From Lujinxingiaceae bacterium (GTDB taxonomy: Bacteria; Myxococcota_A; Bradymonadia; Bradymonadales; Bradymonadaceae), in assembly GCA_013697635.1 (NCBI GenBank), contig JACCWM010000068.1, forward strand, positions 1 through 61,913: DNA of 61,913 bases, written 5' to 3'. The position numbers and the translations under genes were made by a program. A model generated the notes under the pieces. That model was not told where the DNA came from. It did no database searches and saw only the letters and a list, made by a program, of their open reading frames with translations. How positions within the stretch are numbered: position 1 is the stretch's first letter; each line of letters opens with the position of its first letter. Of the stretch, positions 1-9,862 are shown piece after piece.

Positions 1-378
1 GCTGTGATGGGCGGCAAAGCTTTGGGCGCGCGCTTCGCTGACCAGGTGTTGGTGAGCCCATCCCAGCGTGTGAGCTTCGTTCAAGAGCGCGCTCGGCAGA
101 TCGTGGGCACGCGCGATCATGGCCAGCGCGTGCTCGCGCAGCTCAGCCGGGCTCTCGAGCCAATCGGCGATGGCAATGCCGCGGGCGTGGCCCATGCAAA
201 CGCTGAGCGCGTCGGTCAGCGCCGCGTAGCTTTGGGCCTCGTCGGTGTCCAAGGCCTGGCGCCAGCCAACGAGCGTGGCAGCCAATGTGCGCTCACCGAG
301 TTCGATGCTTGCGAGCGGCAAATTCCCGCATGGAATAAGCCTGAGTCCCAAGCTTGACGACCAGTCCGTTGTTGACAT
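1..378 (-). CDS. N-terminal part of a leftward gene cut by the window edge; possible Eco57I/PglX-like DNA methyltransferase
   Basis: An open frame runs leftward from ATG 378-376 to the window edge with no stop, giving 126 residues (begins MSTTDWSSSLGLRLIPCG). The codons look like coding sequence, and the rightward frame over the same bases is probably a shadow. The visible part is mostly helical. Near its end a segment with LGWAHQHLVSEARAQSF resembles the LGW-Y/H-Q motif seen ahead of the catalytic domain in Eco57I-type and BREX PglX-type adenine methyltransferases. That family assignment is an inference from one motif, because no catalytic NPPY motif lies inside the window. The gene diverges from the HEAT protein gene, with about 90 bp between the starts. 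Confidence 0.55.
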   Translation of the reverse strand, partial: MSTTDWSSSLGLRLIPCGNLPLASIELGERTLAATLVGWRQALDTDEAQSYAALTDALSVCMGHARGIAIADWLESPAELREHALAMIARAHDLPSALLNEAHTLGWAHQHLVSEARAQSFAAHHS

Positions 379-470
379 CAGGGTGGGGTTGTGGCGAATT
401 AAGGGGCCAGATTGGATTGGTTGAAGTCACACGCCCCAAGAGCTCGGCTGACGACACCTGAGGTCATATC

Positions 471-2372
471 GTGGTAGGTAGTGTCCCGCAAGTCAAAGAC
501 CCACAGGCCCTCGCAGATCAGACGCCCGACGAGCTAAAACGCCAAAAGCGGCTGGTCTCGGAGCTGGCCGGCATCTTCAATATGCTCGATCGCAGCATCA
601 CCATGCTGCGCGTCTATCCGGTGGGCCATCCGCTCGTGGACACTTTTTGTGACCAGATTGCCGAGCGCATGCAGACGGTTTTGGTCACCGAAGAGGAGTT
701 TCACGTCACGCTTCGCGCCAACGAGCTGTTGACCGACTGGGGGCAAAGCTTCTTCACTCAGGAGAGCAGCGAGCGCGAACAATTTTTGTGGTACATGCCC
801 TTCTCCGACGGCGTCTATGGGCTGTGTTTTCATGAGGGCGTCAGCGGCGACGAGATCCAGTCCTTGATGCGCGTGATCGACCGCGTCAATCAGGAGACGG
901 TCGGCCTCGACGATGACACCGTCACCTTGCTCTGGGATCAGGACTTCGATCATATCACCTACTATGCGCTCGACGGCTTCGTCGATTCGGTGATCGCGCG
1001 CGAGTTTGGTGGGCTCAGCGAGCCTGCGGCGCGTGATGTGCTGATTGAGGCAGCCATTGAGCCCAAAAACTCCAAGGATCGCGAGACGCTTCGCTCGATC
1101 TTCAACACCAATGCCATCGACAACCTCGACACCTTCACGGTCCTGCACATCAAGAGTCAGGCCGGCGGCGAACTGCAAAACTTTCGAAAGAGCGATCTGG
1201 CCTACGCCTTCAAGTACGAGCCCTCGCTTGGCCCCAAGCTCTACAAGCAGTGGTCGTCGGGCAACGATCTGGAACATCGCTTCATCGAGGCGTTGATCAG
1301 CATCATTCGGGCCAATCCCGAATCCGAGTCAGGCCGGCGCGCGGGCAACTTGATCGTCGAGATCACCCTGCAGCTGCTCGACATCGAGTCCTATGGTGAG
1401 GCGCTGGCGATCATGGAGATGCTTCGCGACCGGCGCGATGTCTTCGAGCAGACCACGGTCGATCCGCTCAAGGAGATCATCGCACCGTTGATCGAGCCCT
1501 TGCGCCTGGATGCGCTCTTTAACCGCATGCAAAAGTTGCACGATCAGCGCGAGAAGCTGGCCAGCCTGCTGTGCTTTTTGGAAAAGGATCCGGTTCAAAA
1601 GCATGCCCTGGTCATTCTCTGCGATCCCAAGCGTGAGCTGGCCGCGCTGGCCGCGGTGGTCGACGTGCTCTACCGCGTCACCGAGGTCGAGAACGCCAAT
1701 CAGATTACCGCAGCGCGCTATATCGAGCAGCCGATCTACCTCAAGCGCATCATGCCCAATCTGAGCGAGCACGACCTGATCAACTGGCCCGGCACCAGCG
1801 CCATGCTCAAGGCCGCCGTCGCCCATGAGTCCTACGAGGTGCGCCTGCAGGCGTTGAACGTCAAGCATCCGCTCTGGCAAGACGAGCGCGCCGCCGAGAG
1901 CTACGTCGCGCCGCTTTGCTCCGACGACTACGAGGACGTGCGTCGGCGCGCCTTGCAGGTGCTGGGCAAGTCGCACGCAAAACTCTTTCGCGAGGTGATC
2001 GCGCGCGTGCTCAAAAAGGGCGACGTCAAGGGACGCACCAGCGGCGAGCTGCGCTTCTTGATGCGCACCTACATCCAGCACGAGGCCACGGCCCTGGTGC
2101 TCTTGCGCGAGTTGGTCAAGCCGCGCGGCTGGTTCAGCGCCACCAAGGCCGAGCTGGCACGCGCCGCGGCGGTGGTGGTCATCGGCGTCAAAGACCTCGA
2201 GGGCATCGCCCTGGTCAAGAAGCGCTCCGAGAGCTTCTTGACGCGCGCTTCGCTTCGCGAGGAGTACAAAGGCTTGCTTCGCCACATCGATCCGAAGCTG
2301 CTCGGCGCCGCTCCAGCCGCTGACAAGCCCGCCGACAAACCCGGCGAGCAGCCCCCAGGAGGTTCGCAGTGA
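471..2372 (+). CDS. HEAT-repeat-like protein with an N-terminal module shared with the next gene
   Basis: The product is a 633-residue protein without a signal peptide, starting at GTG 471. Residues about 25-160 form a module (helix, then a YPVGHP motif, a strand containing LRANELL, then a GVSGDEIQSLMRVI helix) that recurs in related form at the N-terminus of the downstream protein. Residues about 440-600 contain alpha-helical repeats (for example VRLQALNV and VRRRALQVLGKS) typical of HEAT/armadillo proteins. The C-terminus is Pro/Ala/Lys rich. The gene overlaps the next one by four bases (GTGA at 2369-2372), so the two are probably translated together. A scaffold role in signalling is inferred; no catalytic motif was seen. 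Confidence 0.88.
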   Translation: MVGSVPQVKDPQALADQTPDELKRQKRLVSELAGIFNMLDRSITMLRVYPVGHPLVDTFCDQIAERMQTVLVTEEEFHVTLRANELLTDWGQSFFTQESSEREQFLWYMPFSDGVYGLCFHEGVSGDEIQSLMRVIDRVNQETVGLDDDTVTLLWDQDFDHITYYALDGFVDSVIAREFGGLSEPAARDVLIEAAIEPKNSKDRETLRSIFNTNAIDNLDTFTVLHIKSQAGGELQNFRKSDLAYAFKYEPSLGPKLYKQWSSGNDLEHRFIEALISIIRANPESESGRRAGNLIVEITLQLLDIESYGEALAIMEMLRDRRDVFEQTTVDPLKEIIAPLIEPLRLDALFNRMQKLHDQREKLASLLCFLEKDPVQKHALVILCDPKRELAALAAVVDVLYRVTEVENANQITAARYIEQPIYLKRIMPNLSEHDLINWPGTSAMLKAAVAHESYEVRLQALNVKHPLWQDERAAESYVAPLCSDDYEDVRRRALQVLGKSHAKLFREVIARVLKKGDVKGRTSGELRFLMRTYIQHEATALVLLRELVKPRGWFSATKAELARAAAVVVIGVKDLEGIALVKKRSESFLTRASLREEYKGLLRHIDPKLLGAAPAADKPADKPGEQPPGGSQ

Positions 2373-3832
2373 GCCAGGACACGCTCGGCGCAAAGTCGAC
2401 GACCATTCAAAATACGCGCTTTCTCAAGGAGAGCGCCGGGCGCGCCGACGACGTGCTCACGCGCAAGGTCGGCCCCAAGTTGTGCGGCCATCTGATCAAG
2501 TTGATCAAGGTCTCGAGCATGTTTTCGCTCGACCATCAGCAGACCAGCTCGGCGGCCCTGGAGTTCACCGAGTGGCTTGACGAGCAGCTCAAAGAGCAAA
2601 ACGAAGAGCAGTTTTGCCTGCAGATCTCGGAGAACAGTTTTTTGATCAACGGGCAGCTGATCAAGTTCGACGAGCGTGCCTATGAGCGCGCCAACGTGCT
2701 GCGCCGCCAGTTTGGCAAGTTGGCGGTCAACCAGCTCACCTTGATGCGAGGCTTGGCCGCCGGTGAGATTCGCTCGCTGATTGAGTCCTTCCAGCGCGCC
2801 GGAGGCGACCAGGGTGTGCCCGAGGGCGAAGGCATCCGCCAGCCCCATCTCGAGCTGACCCAGGCCAAGGTCCAGGAGAGCATCAACGCCGTTGCGCGCA
2901 TCGACGAGCGACGCCAGCTCGTCGAGATGTATGCCGGCCTCTTAGTCAAGGTTTCCACCTACTTTCAGCAGCTTACCGGCACGTCGGTGCCCTCGGCGCG
3001 CTTTGTGAAACGCTTTGTGCAGCGCATCGCCGAGGTGCTGCCGCGCCACGGCAACTTCTTTGTCGGCCTGGTCAACTTGCAGCTCGTCGCCGGCAAGAAC
3101 TTCGTGCACGCCGCCAACACCTCGATCTACGCGATGCTTTTGGCCAACGAGATCGGCCTGATGCGCTCGGACATCGTGCGCGTGGGCATGACCGCGATCA
3201 CCCAGGACATTCACCGCCTGCGCACCGAGTTCACCGAGCCCGAGGGCATGACCGTCGGTGATACCCAGCACTTCGAGTCCAACCTCGAGGCCGTGATCAC
3301 GCTGAGCGAGCTCGGCTCGAGCGACGTGCTCTCGGCGCTGCGTCTGGTCACGGCTTACGAGCGCGGCTTTCCCTACAACCGCACGCTGCCCACGGTCTGG
3401 TATCGCGACGAGCTCAAGCCCCACTTGCTCAGCCGGCTGATCGAGCTGGCGCGCCACTACGACGTGCTCACCCAGGGCATCGACGGCGTCAAGGCGATGT
3501 CGCCCGATATGGCGCTCGAGCGCTTGCTCAGCCAGATCGGTTCGCACTACGACGCCGATTTGACCCGCGTCTTCGTCAACCTGATCGGCTTGTTTCCCGT
3601 TGGCGTGACCGTGCAGCTCTCCAGCGGCGAGCAGGCGCTGGTGATTCGCACGCCCAGCGCCGACTCGCGCAAGATGATGGTGGCCAACCTCAATCGCCCG
3701 GTCGTGCGTCTGCTCGACGGCTCGGCGCGCATCATCGATCTCTCGGCGCCTGAGCATCGCGGATTGCGCGTGGCGCGCATCGTGGACAAGGCTCAGATCC
3801 AGGAGACACCGAGCGCCTTCTTCTTGTTTTGA
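2369..3832 (+). CDS. degenerate HD-GYP-type domain protein
   Basis: This 487-residue cytoplasmic protein has residues about 35-135 repeating the N-terminal module of the upstream protein (ISENSFLING, then LAAGEIRSLIESF). From about residue 230 it follows the order of an HD-GYP cyclic-di-GMP phosphodiesterase: HAANTSIYAMLLANEIGL at about 247, a helix where HDIGK is expected, a position where HHE...GYP is expected, then the usual C-terminal VGVTVQLSSGEQALV and VRLLDG strands. The metal-binding residues are altered: HDIGK reads QDIHR (Q279, D280), and the HHE-GYP region reads AYERGFPYNR. It is therefore probably a non-catalytic sensor or adaptor of the HD-GYP fold. The GTG start overlaps the upstream stop. 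Its TGA abuts the convergent neighbour's stop. Confidence 0.88.
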   Translation: MSQDTLGAKSTTIQNTRFLKESAGRADDVLTRKVGPKLCGHLIKLIKVSSMFSLDHQQTSSAALEFTEWLDEQLKEQNEEQFCLQISENSFLINGQLIKFDERAYERANVLRRQFGKLAVNQLTLMRGLAAGEIRSLIESFQRAGGDQGVPEGEGIRQPHLELTQAKVQESINAVARIDERRQLVEMYAGLLVKVSTYFQQLTGTSVPSARFVKRFVQRIAEVLPRHGNFFVGLVNLQLVAGKNFVHAANTSIYAMLLANEIGLMRSDIVRVGMTAITQDIHRLRTEFTEPEGMTVGDTQHFESNLEAVITLSELGSSDVLSALRLVTAYERGFPYNRTLPTVWYRDELKPHLLSRLIELARHYDVLTQGIDGVKAMSPDMALERLLSQIGSHYDADLTRVFVNLIGLFPVGVTVQLSSGEQALVIRTPSADSRKMMVANLNRPVVRLLDGSARIIDLSAPEHRGLRVARIVDKAQIQETPSAFFLF

Positions 3833-4819
3833 TCAGAACGCGCCCGACCAGCCAAGCCCGAGGCCACGGCCGCCGGGGGTGATCGACAGGCCCAGGCCGG
3901 CCGGCGGCTGCACCAGGGCTGCCCTCGAGCGCGCGTTGCGGTCCGGATCGAGCCAGAGCAGCGCCGCCCATCCCAGCGTAAAGACGCTCACGCCCAGCCC
4001 GACCCAGGCCAGGGTCTGATACATCTGGCTGTCCTCGAGATAGGGCTGCTCGCGGCGTTGGCCCTCGTCGCGCCCGTAGGTGGCGCGAATGTCGGCGGCG
4101 GTCTTCTCAGCCCCTTTGTGCTCGACGACGAAGTAGATCGCGGCCAGCCCGCTGACCAGACCGATCGCGGTCAGCGTCAGCGGCAGCACGTTGGAGGGCG
4201 GCTCGGGCGCGCTGGTCGTTCGTACCATCGTGTACTTGAGCACCACGGTCTGGCCTGCAGGCACGTCGATCAGTTCTTCGATGCCGCTGTAGCCTTCCTT
4301 TTGGATGATCACCTTGTAGTTGGCCGCACCCACAGGCAACTCCGTCGGCGTGTAGCCAGCTACGCCGTTGGCTTTGTCGTTGATGTAGACCAGCGCGCCG
4401 CTGGGCTCGGTGAGGATGCGGATCTTGCTGGCCTGGCTGGCCAGGCGCCGCTCGATGACGGTGATCGTATTCTCGATGCGCCCGCGCTCGTCGGCGTCGG
4501 GCACCTCGCCGAGAAACTGACGGTAGAATCGCACGGCTTCGGCATCCTCGCCCAGGCGCTCGTGGGAGAGTGCGATGCGATAGAGCAAGTCCGGGTGTGA
4601 GAAGACGTCGTAGCCATCGCGAAAGTAGCGCAGCGCCCGTTCGAACTCGCCGCGGTCGTAGGCGGCGCGACCGGCGTCGATCAGCCCGATCAACTCACGC
4701 TTTTGAGATTCCGTGAGCTGAGCAAAGCGCTCCTCCAATGATTCTTGGGCGACGGCTGCTGGCGAAAAGGCCAGCGTCAAGGCGAATACAATGGCGAAAA
4801 ACAGGGGGATTTGCTTCAT
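3833..4819 (-). CDS. exported TPR and PEGA-domain protein
   Basis: This 328-residue protein begins with a signal peptide (MKQIPLFFAIVFALTLAF, cleaved after AVAQ). Residues about 40-125 are TPR-like helices (AYDRGEFERALRYFRDGYDVF). Residues about 135-200 form a PEGA domain with ILTEPSGALVYIND and LPVGAANYKVIIQKEGY. Two hydrophobic segments follow, near residues 210-230 and 270-290. It lies 36 bp downstream of the Ser/Thr kinase gene on the same strand, so the two probably form an operon. PEGA proteins are frequent partners of such kinases in Myxococcota, probably at the envelope. The substrate and the link to the kinase are inferred. Confidence 0.9.
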   Translation of the reverse strand: MKQIPLFFAIVFALTLAFSPAAVAQESLEERFAQLTESQKRELIGLIDAGRAAYDRGEFERALRYFRDGYDVFSHPDLLYRIALSHERLGEDAEAVRFYRQFLGEVPDADERGRIENTITVIERRLASQASKIRILTEPSGALVYINDKANGVAGYTPTELPVGAANYKVIIQKEGYSGIEELIDVPAGQTVVLKYTMVRTTSAPEPPSNVLPLTLTAIGLVSGLAAIYFVVEHKGAEKTAADIRATYGRDEGQRREQPYLEDSQMYQTLAWVGLGVSVFTLGWAALLWLDPDRNARSRAALVQPPAGLGLSITPGGRGLGLGWSGAF

Positions 4820-4855
4820 GGTTGCTGAGATCTTCTTGAAGTGGATCGAATGCCT

Positions 4856-6793
4856 TCACTCACCGCGCTGGCCGCGCGGGCCGCCGAAGAGCTCGTTGAA
4901 ACCCGGCGTGTCGCTCTTTTTGGTGGTGTCGGAGAGCGTGGTCTTGGGCTCTTTCTTGGTCGCCGCGTCGTCGGCCTTGGGCTCGTCTTTCTTGGCGGCG
5001 GTCTGCTCGCTGCTCGTGCTCGTCTTCTCTCGAGGTGGCGTCTCTCTGGGCGTGGTCTTGACCGTCTTGAGCGGCTCGCCGGGCGGTGCCTTGGCGGGCG
5101 TGGCCTGGACGGCGGCAGCCATGGCCTGCACTACGGCCATGTTGCCGTGAACGGCGGCCCTGGCGATCGCCTCGCCCGGGTCGACGGGCGCCGGCTCGAC
5201 CACCACATCTTCGACAAGCTCTTCGAGCGCGGGCACGAGCACGAGATCGCCCGGCGTTTTGTGGCCCGGGGCGATCTCGCGCATCCACCACATGCCGCCC
5301 GCAAAGGCGGCGATCGTGAAGATACTCGCGCCGACGGCGATCGCGGCGAGGCTGCGCTTTCGCGGGGCCGGGCGAAGTGAGACCTGAGACTGCTCAGCGG
5401 TCTTGTGCGCGCCTTTGGCAGCGGTTGGCGGCTGCTGGGCCATGGCAGGCTTGGCCGGCTCGGGCTCGGGCGGCGCCTCGACCATCGTTGCCCGAACCGG
5501 TCCGCCCGAGTCGGGTTTTTTTGCGAGCTTGAGCGCGCCCTGCGGGCCCGGCGTCCAACCCTGCACGCCGCCGCCGCGCGTCTCGACGACGGCCACCTTG
5601 GCCACCTGCACGCTTTGCAGGCTCGAGGCGGCCGGCGTGGCCACCGACATCTCCGTGTCGGCGATGGCCAGATCGCTGGTGTTCGAGCCCAGCCCCATGC
5701 TCAACTCGAGTCCAGTCTCGCGGCGCAGCGCCTCGGTCGGGCTGCTCTTGATCATGCTGCCGCCGGGCAGCCTCGGCAAAAGAAAGGGCTCATAGTAGGC
5801 GTCGCTGGCAAAATCACCATCAAAGCGCACTGGCTTGAGGCTGTGGGTGACCCGGATCTCGTCGATCGCATCGCGCACCTTGCGCGCGCTGTCGAGCCGA
5901 TCGCGCGGATTCTTGGCGATGAGCTTGTTGACCAGCTCCTCGATGCCCTCAGGAAGCGCTCCAGGCGGCAGCACTTCCTTGAGCGGGCGAGGAAACTCCT
6001 GGATATGCTTGAGCATGATCTGCAGGCTGCTCGTGCCCACAAAAGGCGGCACACCGGAGAGCATCTCGTAGAGCATCACGCCCAGCGCATAGAGATCGGT
6101 GCGCGCGTCGAGCTCAAAGTTCTGAGCCTGCTCGGGCGCCATGTAGGCCGGCGTGCCGCAGATCATGCCCGTGCCGGTGAGCTGGGTGTTGGCCTCGAGC
6201 ACGCGGGCGATGCCGAAGTCGAGCACCTTGACCTGCACGGTGCCATCGGAGACCGGCATCATCAGCAAGTTGTCCGGCTTCAAGTCGCGGTGGATGATGC
6301 CACGCGCGTGCGGCTCGGTGAGCGCTCCGCAAACCTGGTAGATCACCTCCAGGGCGAGGTTGATGCGAAAGCGCCCGCGGCGCAGCAGATCGCCCAGGTT
6401 GCGCCCGCGCACCAGCTCCATGACCAGGTAGAGCAGGTCGCGCTTTCGATCCTGGCCAAACTCGATCAGGCGCACGATGTTCGGATGCGTCAGCTCCGAG
6501 ACCAGCTTGGCCTCGCGAAAAAAGCGCTCCAGCGCGAGCTCCTTGTCCGCAAGCTCGGTGCGCAGCACCTTGATCGCCACCTCCCGGTTCACCGAGAGCT
6601 GTACTCCTCCGTAAACCGAGCCCATTCCGCCTGCACCGAGCAGCCAATCGACCCGAAAGCGATCGTCGATCGTCGCGCCGAGCAGGGGATCGGTGCCGCC
6701 GGACTCGATCTGAAAGAGCGGGCTACCATCGTGCGGACACGTGGCAAGCTCTTCTTCAAAAGTCGTGCGGCACTCGGGGCAAAACAGCTTCAT
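4856..6793 (-). CDS. membrane-anchored Hanks-type serine/threonine protein kinase with N-terminal zinc ribbon
   Basis: ATG 6793 (MKLFCPECRTTF) is chosen over an upstream in-frame ATG because the protein then begins with its zinc ribbon (CPEC at about 5-8, CPHD at about 19-22). The product has 645 residues. The kinase domain spans about 45-320: glycine loop GAGGMGSVYGG (54-63), Lys75 in AIKVL, HRDLKPDN with catalytic Asp170, DFG at 192-194, and APE from 219. All catalytic residues are present, so it should be active. A Pro/Ala-rich linker, one membrane helix (about 482-503) and a Lys/Thr/Glu-rich extracytoplasmic tail follow. It is divergent from ahcY and upstream of the PEGA/TPR gene. The target is unknown. 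Confidence 0.95.
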   Translation of the reverse strand: MKLFCPECRTTFEEELATCPHDGSPLFQIESGGTDPLLGATIDDRFRVDWLLGAGGMGSVYGGVQLSVNREVAIKVLRTELADKELALERFFREAKLVSELTHPNIVRLIEFGQDRKRDLLYLVMELVRGRNLGDLLRRGRFRINLALEVIYQVCGALTEPHARGIIHRDLKPDNLLMMPVSDGTVQVKVLDFGIARVLEANTQLTGTGMICGTPAYMAPEQAQNFELDARTDLYALGVMLYEMLSGVPPFVGTSSLQIMLKHIQEFPRPLKEVLPPGALPEGIEELVNKLIAKNPRDRLDSARKVRDAIDEIRVTHSLKPVRFDGDFASDAYYEPFLLPRLPGGSMIKSSPTEALRRETGLELSMGLGSNTSDLAIADTEMSVATPAASSLQSVQVAKVAVVETRGGGVQGWTPGPQGALKLAKKPDSGGPVRATMVEAPPEPEPAKPAMAQQPPTAAKGAHKTAEQSQVSLRPAPRKRSLAAIAVGASIFTIAAFAGGMWWMREIAPGHKTPGDLVLVPALEELVEDVVVEPAPVDPGEAIARAAVHGNMAVVQAMAAAVQATPAKAPPGEPLKTVKTTPRETPPREKTSTSSEQTAAKKDEPKADDAATKKEPKTTLSDTTKKSDTPGFNELFGGPRGQRGE

Positions 6794-7022
6794 CGTTGGA
6801 TAAGCCGGCAGAAGAGTATGATGGTGACAGCGCTCAATTCCAGGGAGCAACCATGCATGTTAGTCCCCGCTGCACTCCGGGTCAATCCGGGGCTGAGCAG
6901 GTCGGTCTACGATGTCCAACGTCGGTGGCTCCCAACACCCCGCCCTTGACAGGAATAGCCCATCATGGTCAACGGTTTTGGGAGCGATCAATACCATCCT
7001 CATAAATTTTGGAGAGCACTAC

Positions 7023-8540
<1,518 letters not shown>

Positions 8541-8571
8541 GACCCCTGGCGCTTTGGCGCCGGTGGGAACC

Positions 8572-8591
8572 CCTCCCCACGCGTGGGGAGG
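8572..8591. repeat. 20-bp perfect palindrome in the left arm
   Basis: CCTCCCCAC-GC-GTGGGGAGG is perfectly self-complementary. Versions with slightly different centres recur in the right arm at about 9006-9027 and 9051-9073. It lies 31 bp after the ahcY stop and could act as an RNA stem stabilising or terminating the transcript. There is no U-run directly after it. Confidence 0.8.
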
Positions 8592-8645
8592 TGGCGCTTT
8601 AGCGCCGGTGGGGGCCTTTTCGCGCGTTTGAACACTCACCCAGAT

Positions 8646-8698
8646 GGGTTGGAGCACTTCCCGCACGATCCGATTAAAAATCGAAGTGCTCCAACCCA
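8646..8698. repeat. perfect inverted repeat at the entrance of the tandem array
   Basis: Bases 8646-8660 are the exact reverse complement of 8683-8697 (15 bp; a T-A pair at 8645/8698 makes 16), around a 22-base loop. The right half is the conserved core of the first 42-bp tandem unit, so an outward-facing half unit begins the array. The structure would form a stable hairpin in DNA or RNA. Confidence 0.85.
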
Positions 8699-8890
8699 CC
8701 CGATCGCCGACCCAATTGAAAATCGAAGTGCCCCAACTCACTTATTTTTCGATGCGATTAAAAAACCAGGTGTCCCAACCCACTTGTTTTTCGATCCAAT
8801 TAAAAAACATGGTGCTCCAACCCATTTTTTTTTCGATCCAATCGAAGAGCAAAATGCCCCGGCCCGTTTTTTCGTCGACCCGAGCCCTCG
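8666..8890. repeat. 42-bp direct tandem repeat array, five units plus a partial sixth
   Basis: Units start at 8666, 8708, 8750, 8792 and 8834, with a partial unit at 8876, each exactly 42 bp apart. Each begins CGA(T/C)(C/G)C(A/G)AT and contains GTG(C/T)(C/T)CCAAC or a variant. The first three or four units are most alike and the fifth is more diverged. Because 42 is a multiple of three, several frames stay open (one reads about 14 residues per unit, DPIKNRSAPTH-like). None has a convincing ribosome-binding site or a defined end, so I treat the array as non-coding. Confidence 0.9.
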
Positions 8891-9073
8891 TTCAAGTCCT
8901 GTGCTTCGCGACGTTCGCACGTCGGCCTGGCGGCCCTGACTCTTGGCGTCGTTGCTTGATGAACCGCATGTCAAAGGCCCCCACCGGCGCTAAAGTAAAG
9001 CGCCACCTCCCCACAAAGTGGGGAGGGGTTCCCACCGGCGCTAAAGCGCCACCTCCCCACACAGTGGGGAGGG

Positions 9074-9862
9074 TCAAAAACCCCACTTCAAATCGATCAT
9101 CGGCAACACGTGTAACTGCGTGCCAAACGGGTATTCGCCAAAGACCAGCGTGTAGCCGGCTTGCACCAGGAAGTCGTCGCTTGCATGCCAGGAGAGCATC
9201 GTTGCGTGCTCGAAGGCGAAGCTGCCGTCCATCTCGGGCATGAAGAAGTAGTCAGCGTCGACGGTGTAGGCGAAGGGGCCTGCGATCTTGCCGGCAAAGG
9301 CGATGCCGGCGCGGGCCGTGGCGAAGCTGTGGTAGGCCGCGGTGCGTGCATAGATCAGTGGCAGATCGATCGTCTCGAGTTCGGTGCCGGGGGCGTCACC
9401 GCCGCCAAAGCGCGGGGCGACGCTGATGCCGAGCTTGAGGGTCGTGCTGTGGTTGGCGCCAAGCGCGCGGGTGATGAGCGCCTCGTTGGTCAGGGCCAGG
9501 ATGTGGGGTGCGTTCGTGGTGGGCTGCAAGATGCCGCCGGTGCCCTCGCGAGAGACCAGGCCAAGGAGCAGGGTCGGATAGACCAGGCTGTGGCGTGTGG
9601 CGACCTGAAAGGGGCCGGAGGCCATCAAGGCGTACTTGGCGCTGATGTTGGGGATCACGAAGAAGTAGAGCGGGTAGGCGCTGAGCTCGACGCGCTCGCT
9701 CAGACCATAGCGAAGCGGGCCAAAGAGGCCGAGCTCGAAGCGGCCCTCGGGCAGCGGGTAGGCGCTGTCGGCACGAAATGAGGCGGTCTTGAGCTCGGCT
9801 GTAGCCGGGCTGGCCGCGAGCAGGGCGGCAAAAAGCGTGGCGGCCAGTACACTACGCTTCAT
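9074..9862 (-). CDS. exported protein, possible outer-membrane beta-barrel
   Basis: The product has 262 residues with a clear signal peptide (MKRSVLAATLFAALLAAS, cleavage after ATA). The mature part alternates short hydrophobic and aromatic strands with polar turns (for example GRFELGLFGPLRYGLS) and ends in Phe (DLKWGF), as outer-membrane barrels often do. The ATG overlaps the stop of the upstream EEP gene (ATGA at 9862-9859). A GGAGG site stands four bases before the ATG. The pair should be co-transcribed. No family was recognised. Confidence 0.85.
   Translation of the reverse strand: MKRSVLAATLFAALLAASPATAELKTASFRADSAYPLPEGRFELGLFGPLRYGLSERVELSAYPLYFFVIPNISAKYALMASGPFQVATRHSLVYPTLLLGLVSREGTGGILQPTTNAPHILALTNEALITRALGANHSTTLKLGISVAPRFGGGDAPGTELETIDLPLIYARTAAYHSFATARAGIAFAGKIAGPFAYTVDADYFFMPEMDGSFAFEHATMLSWHASDDFLVQAGYTLVFGEYPFGTQLHVLPMIDLKWGF

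Larger units (their letters stand above)
8548..9050. repeat. inverted-repeat element filling the gap after ahcY
   Basis: Two arms of about 75 bp face each other: left arm about 8548-8619, right arm about 8973-9050. The inner 18 bases are perfect inverted copies (8602-8619 against 8973-8990). The remainder differs by a 5-base TAAAG duplication in the right arm and a few substitutions. Each arm contains its own hairpins, for example a perfect 20-bp palindrome at 8572-8591. The enclosed 353 bp carry five 42-bp tandem repeats. The element fits almost exactly between the stop codons of two convergent genes (8540 and 9074) and holds no convincing gene. It could be a non-autonomous mobile element, a bidirectional terminator or a structured RNA. 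Confidence 0.85.

Noticed and set aside
6794-7022. SAH riboswitch upstream of ahcY
   Set aside because: I looked for the conserved SAH-riboswitch core and stems and found no convincing match.
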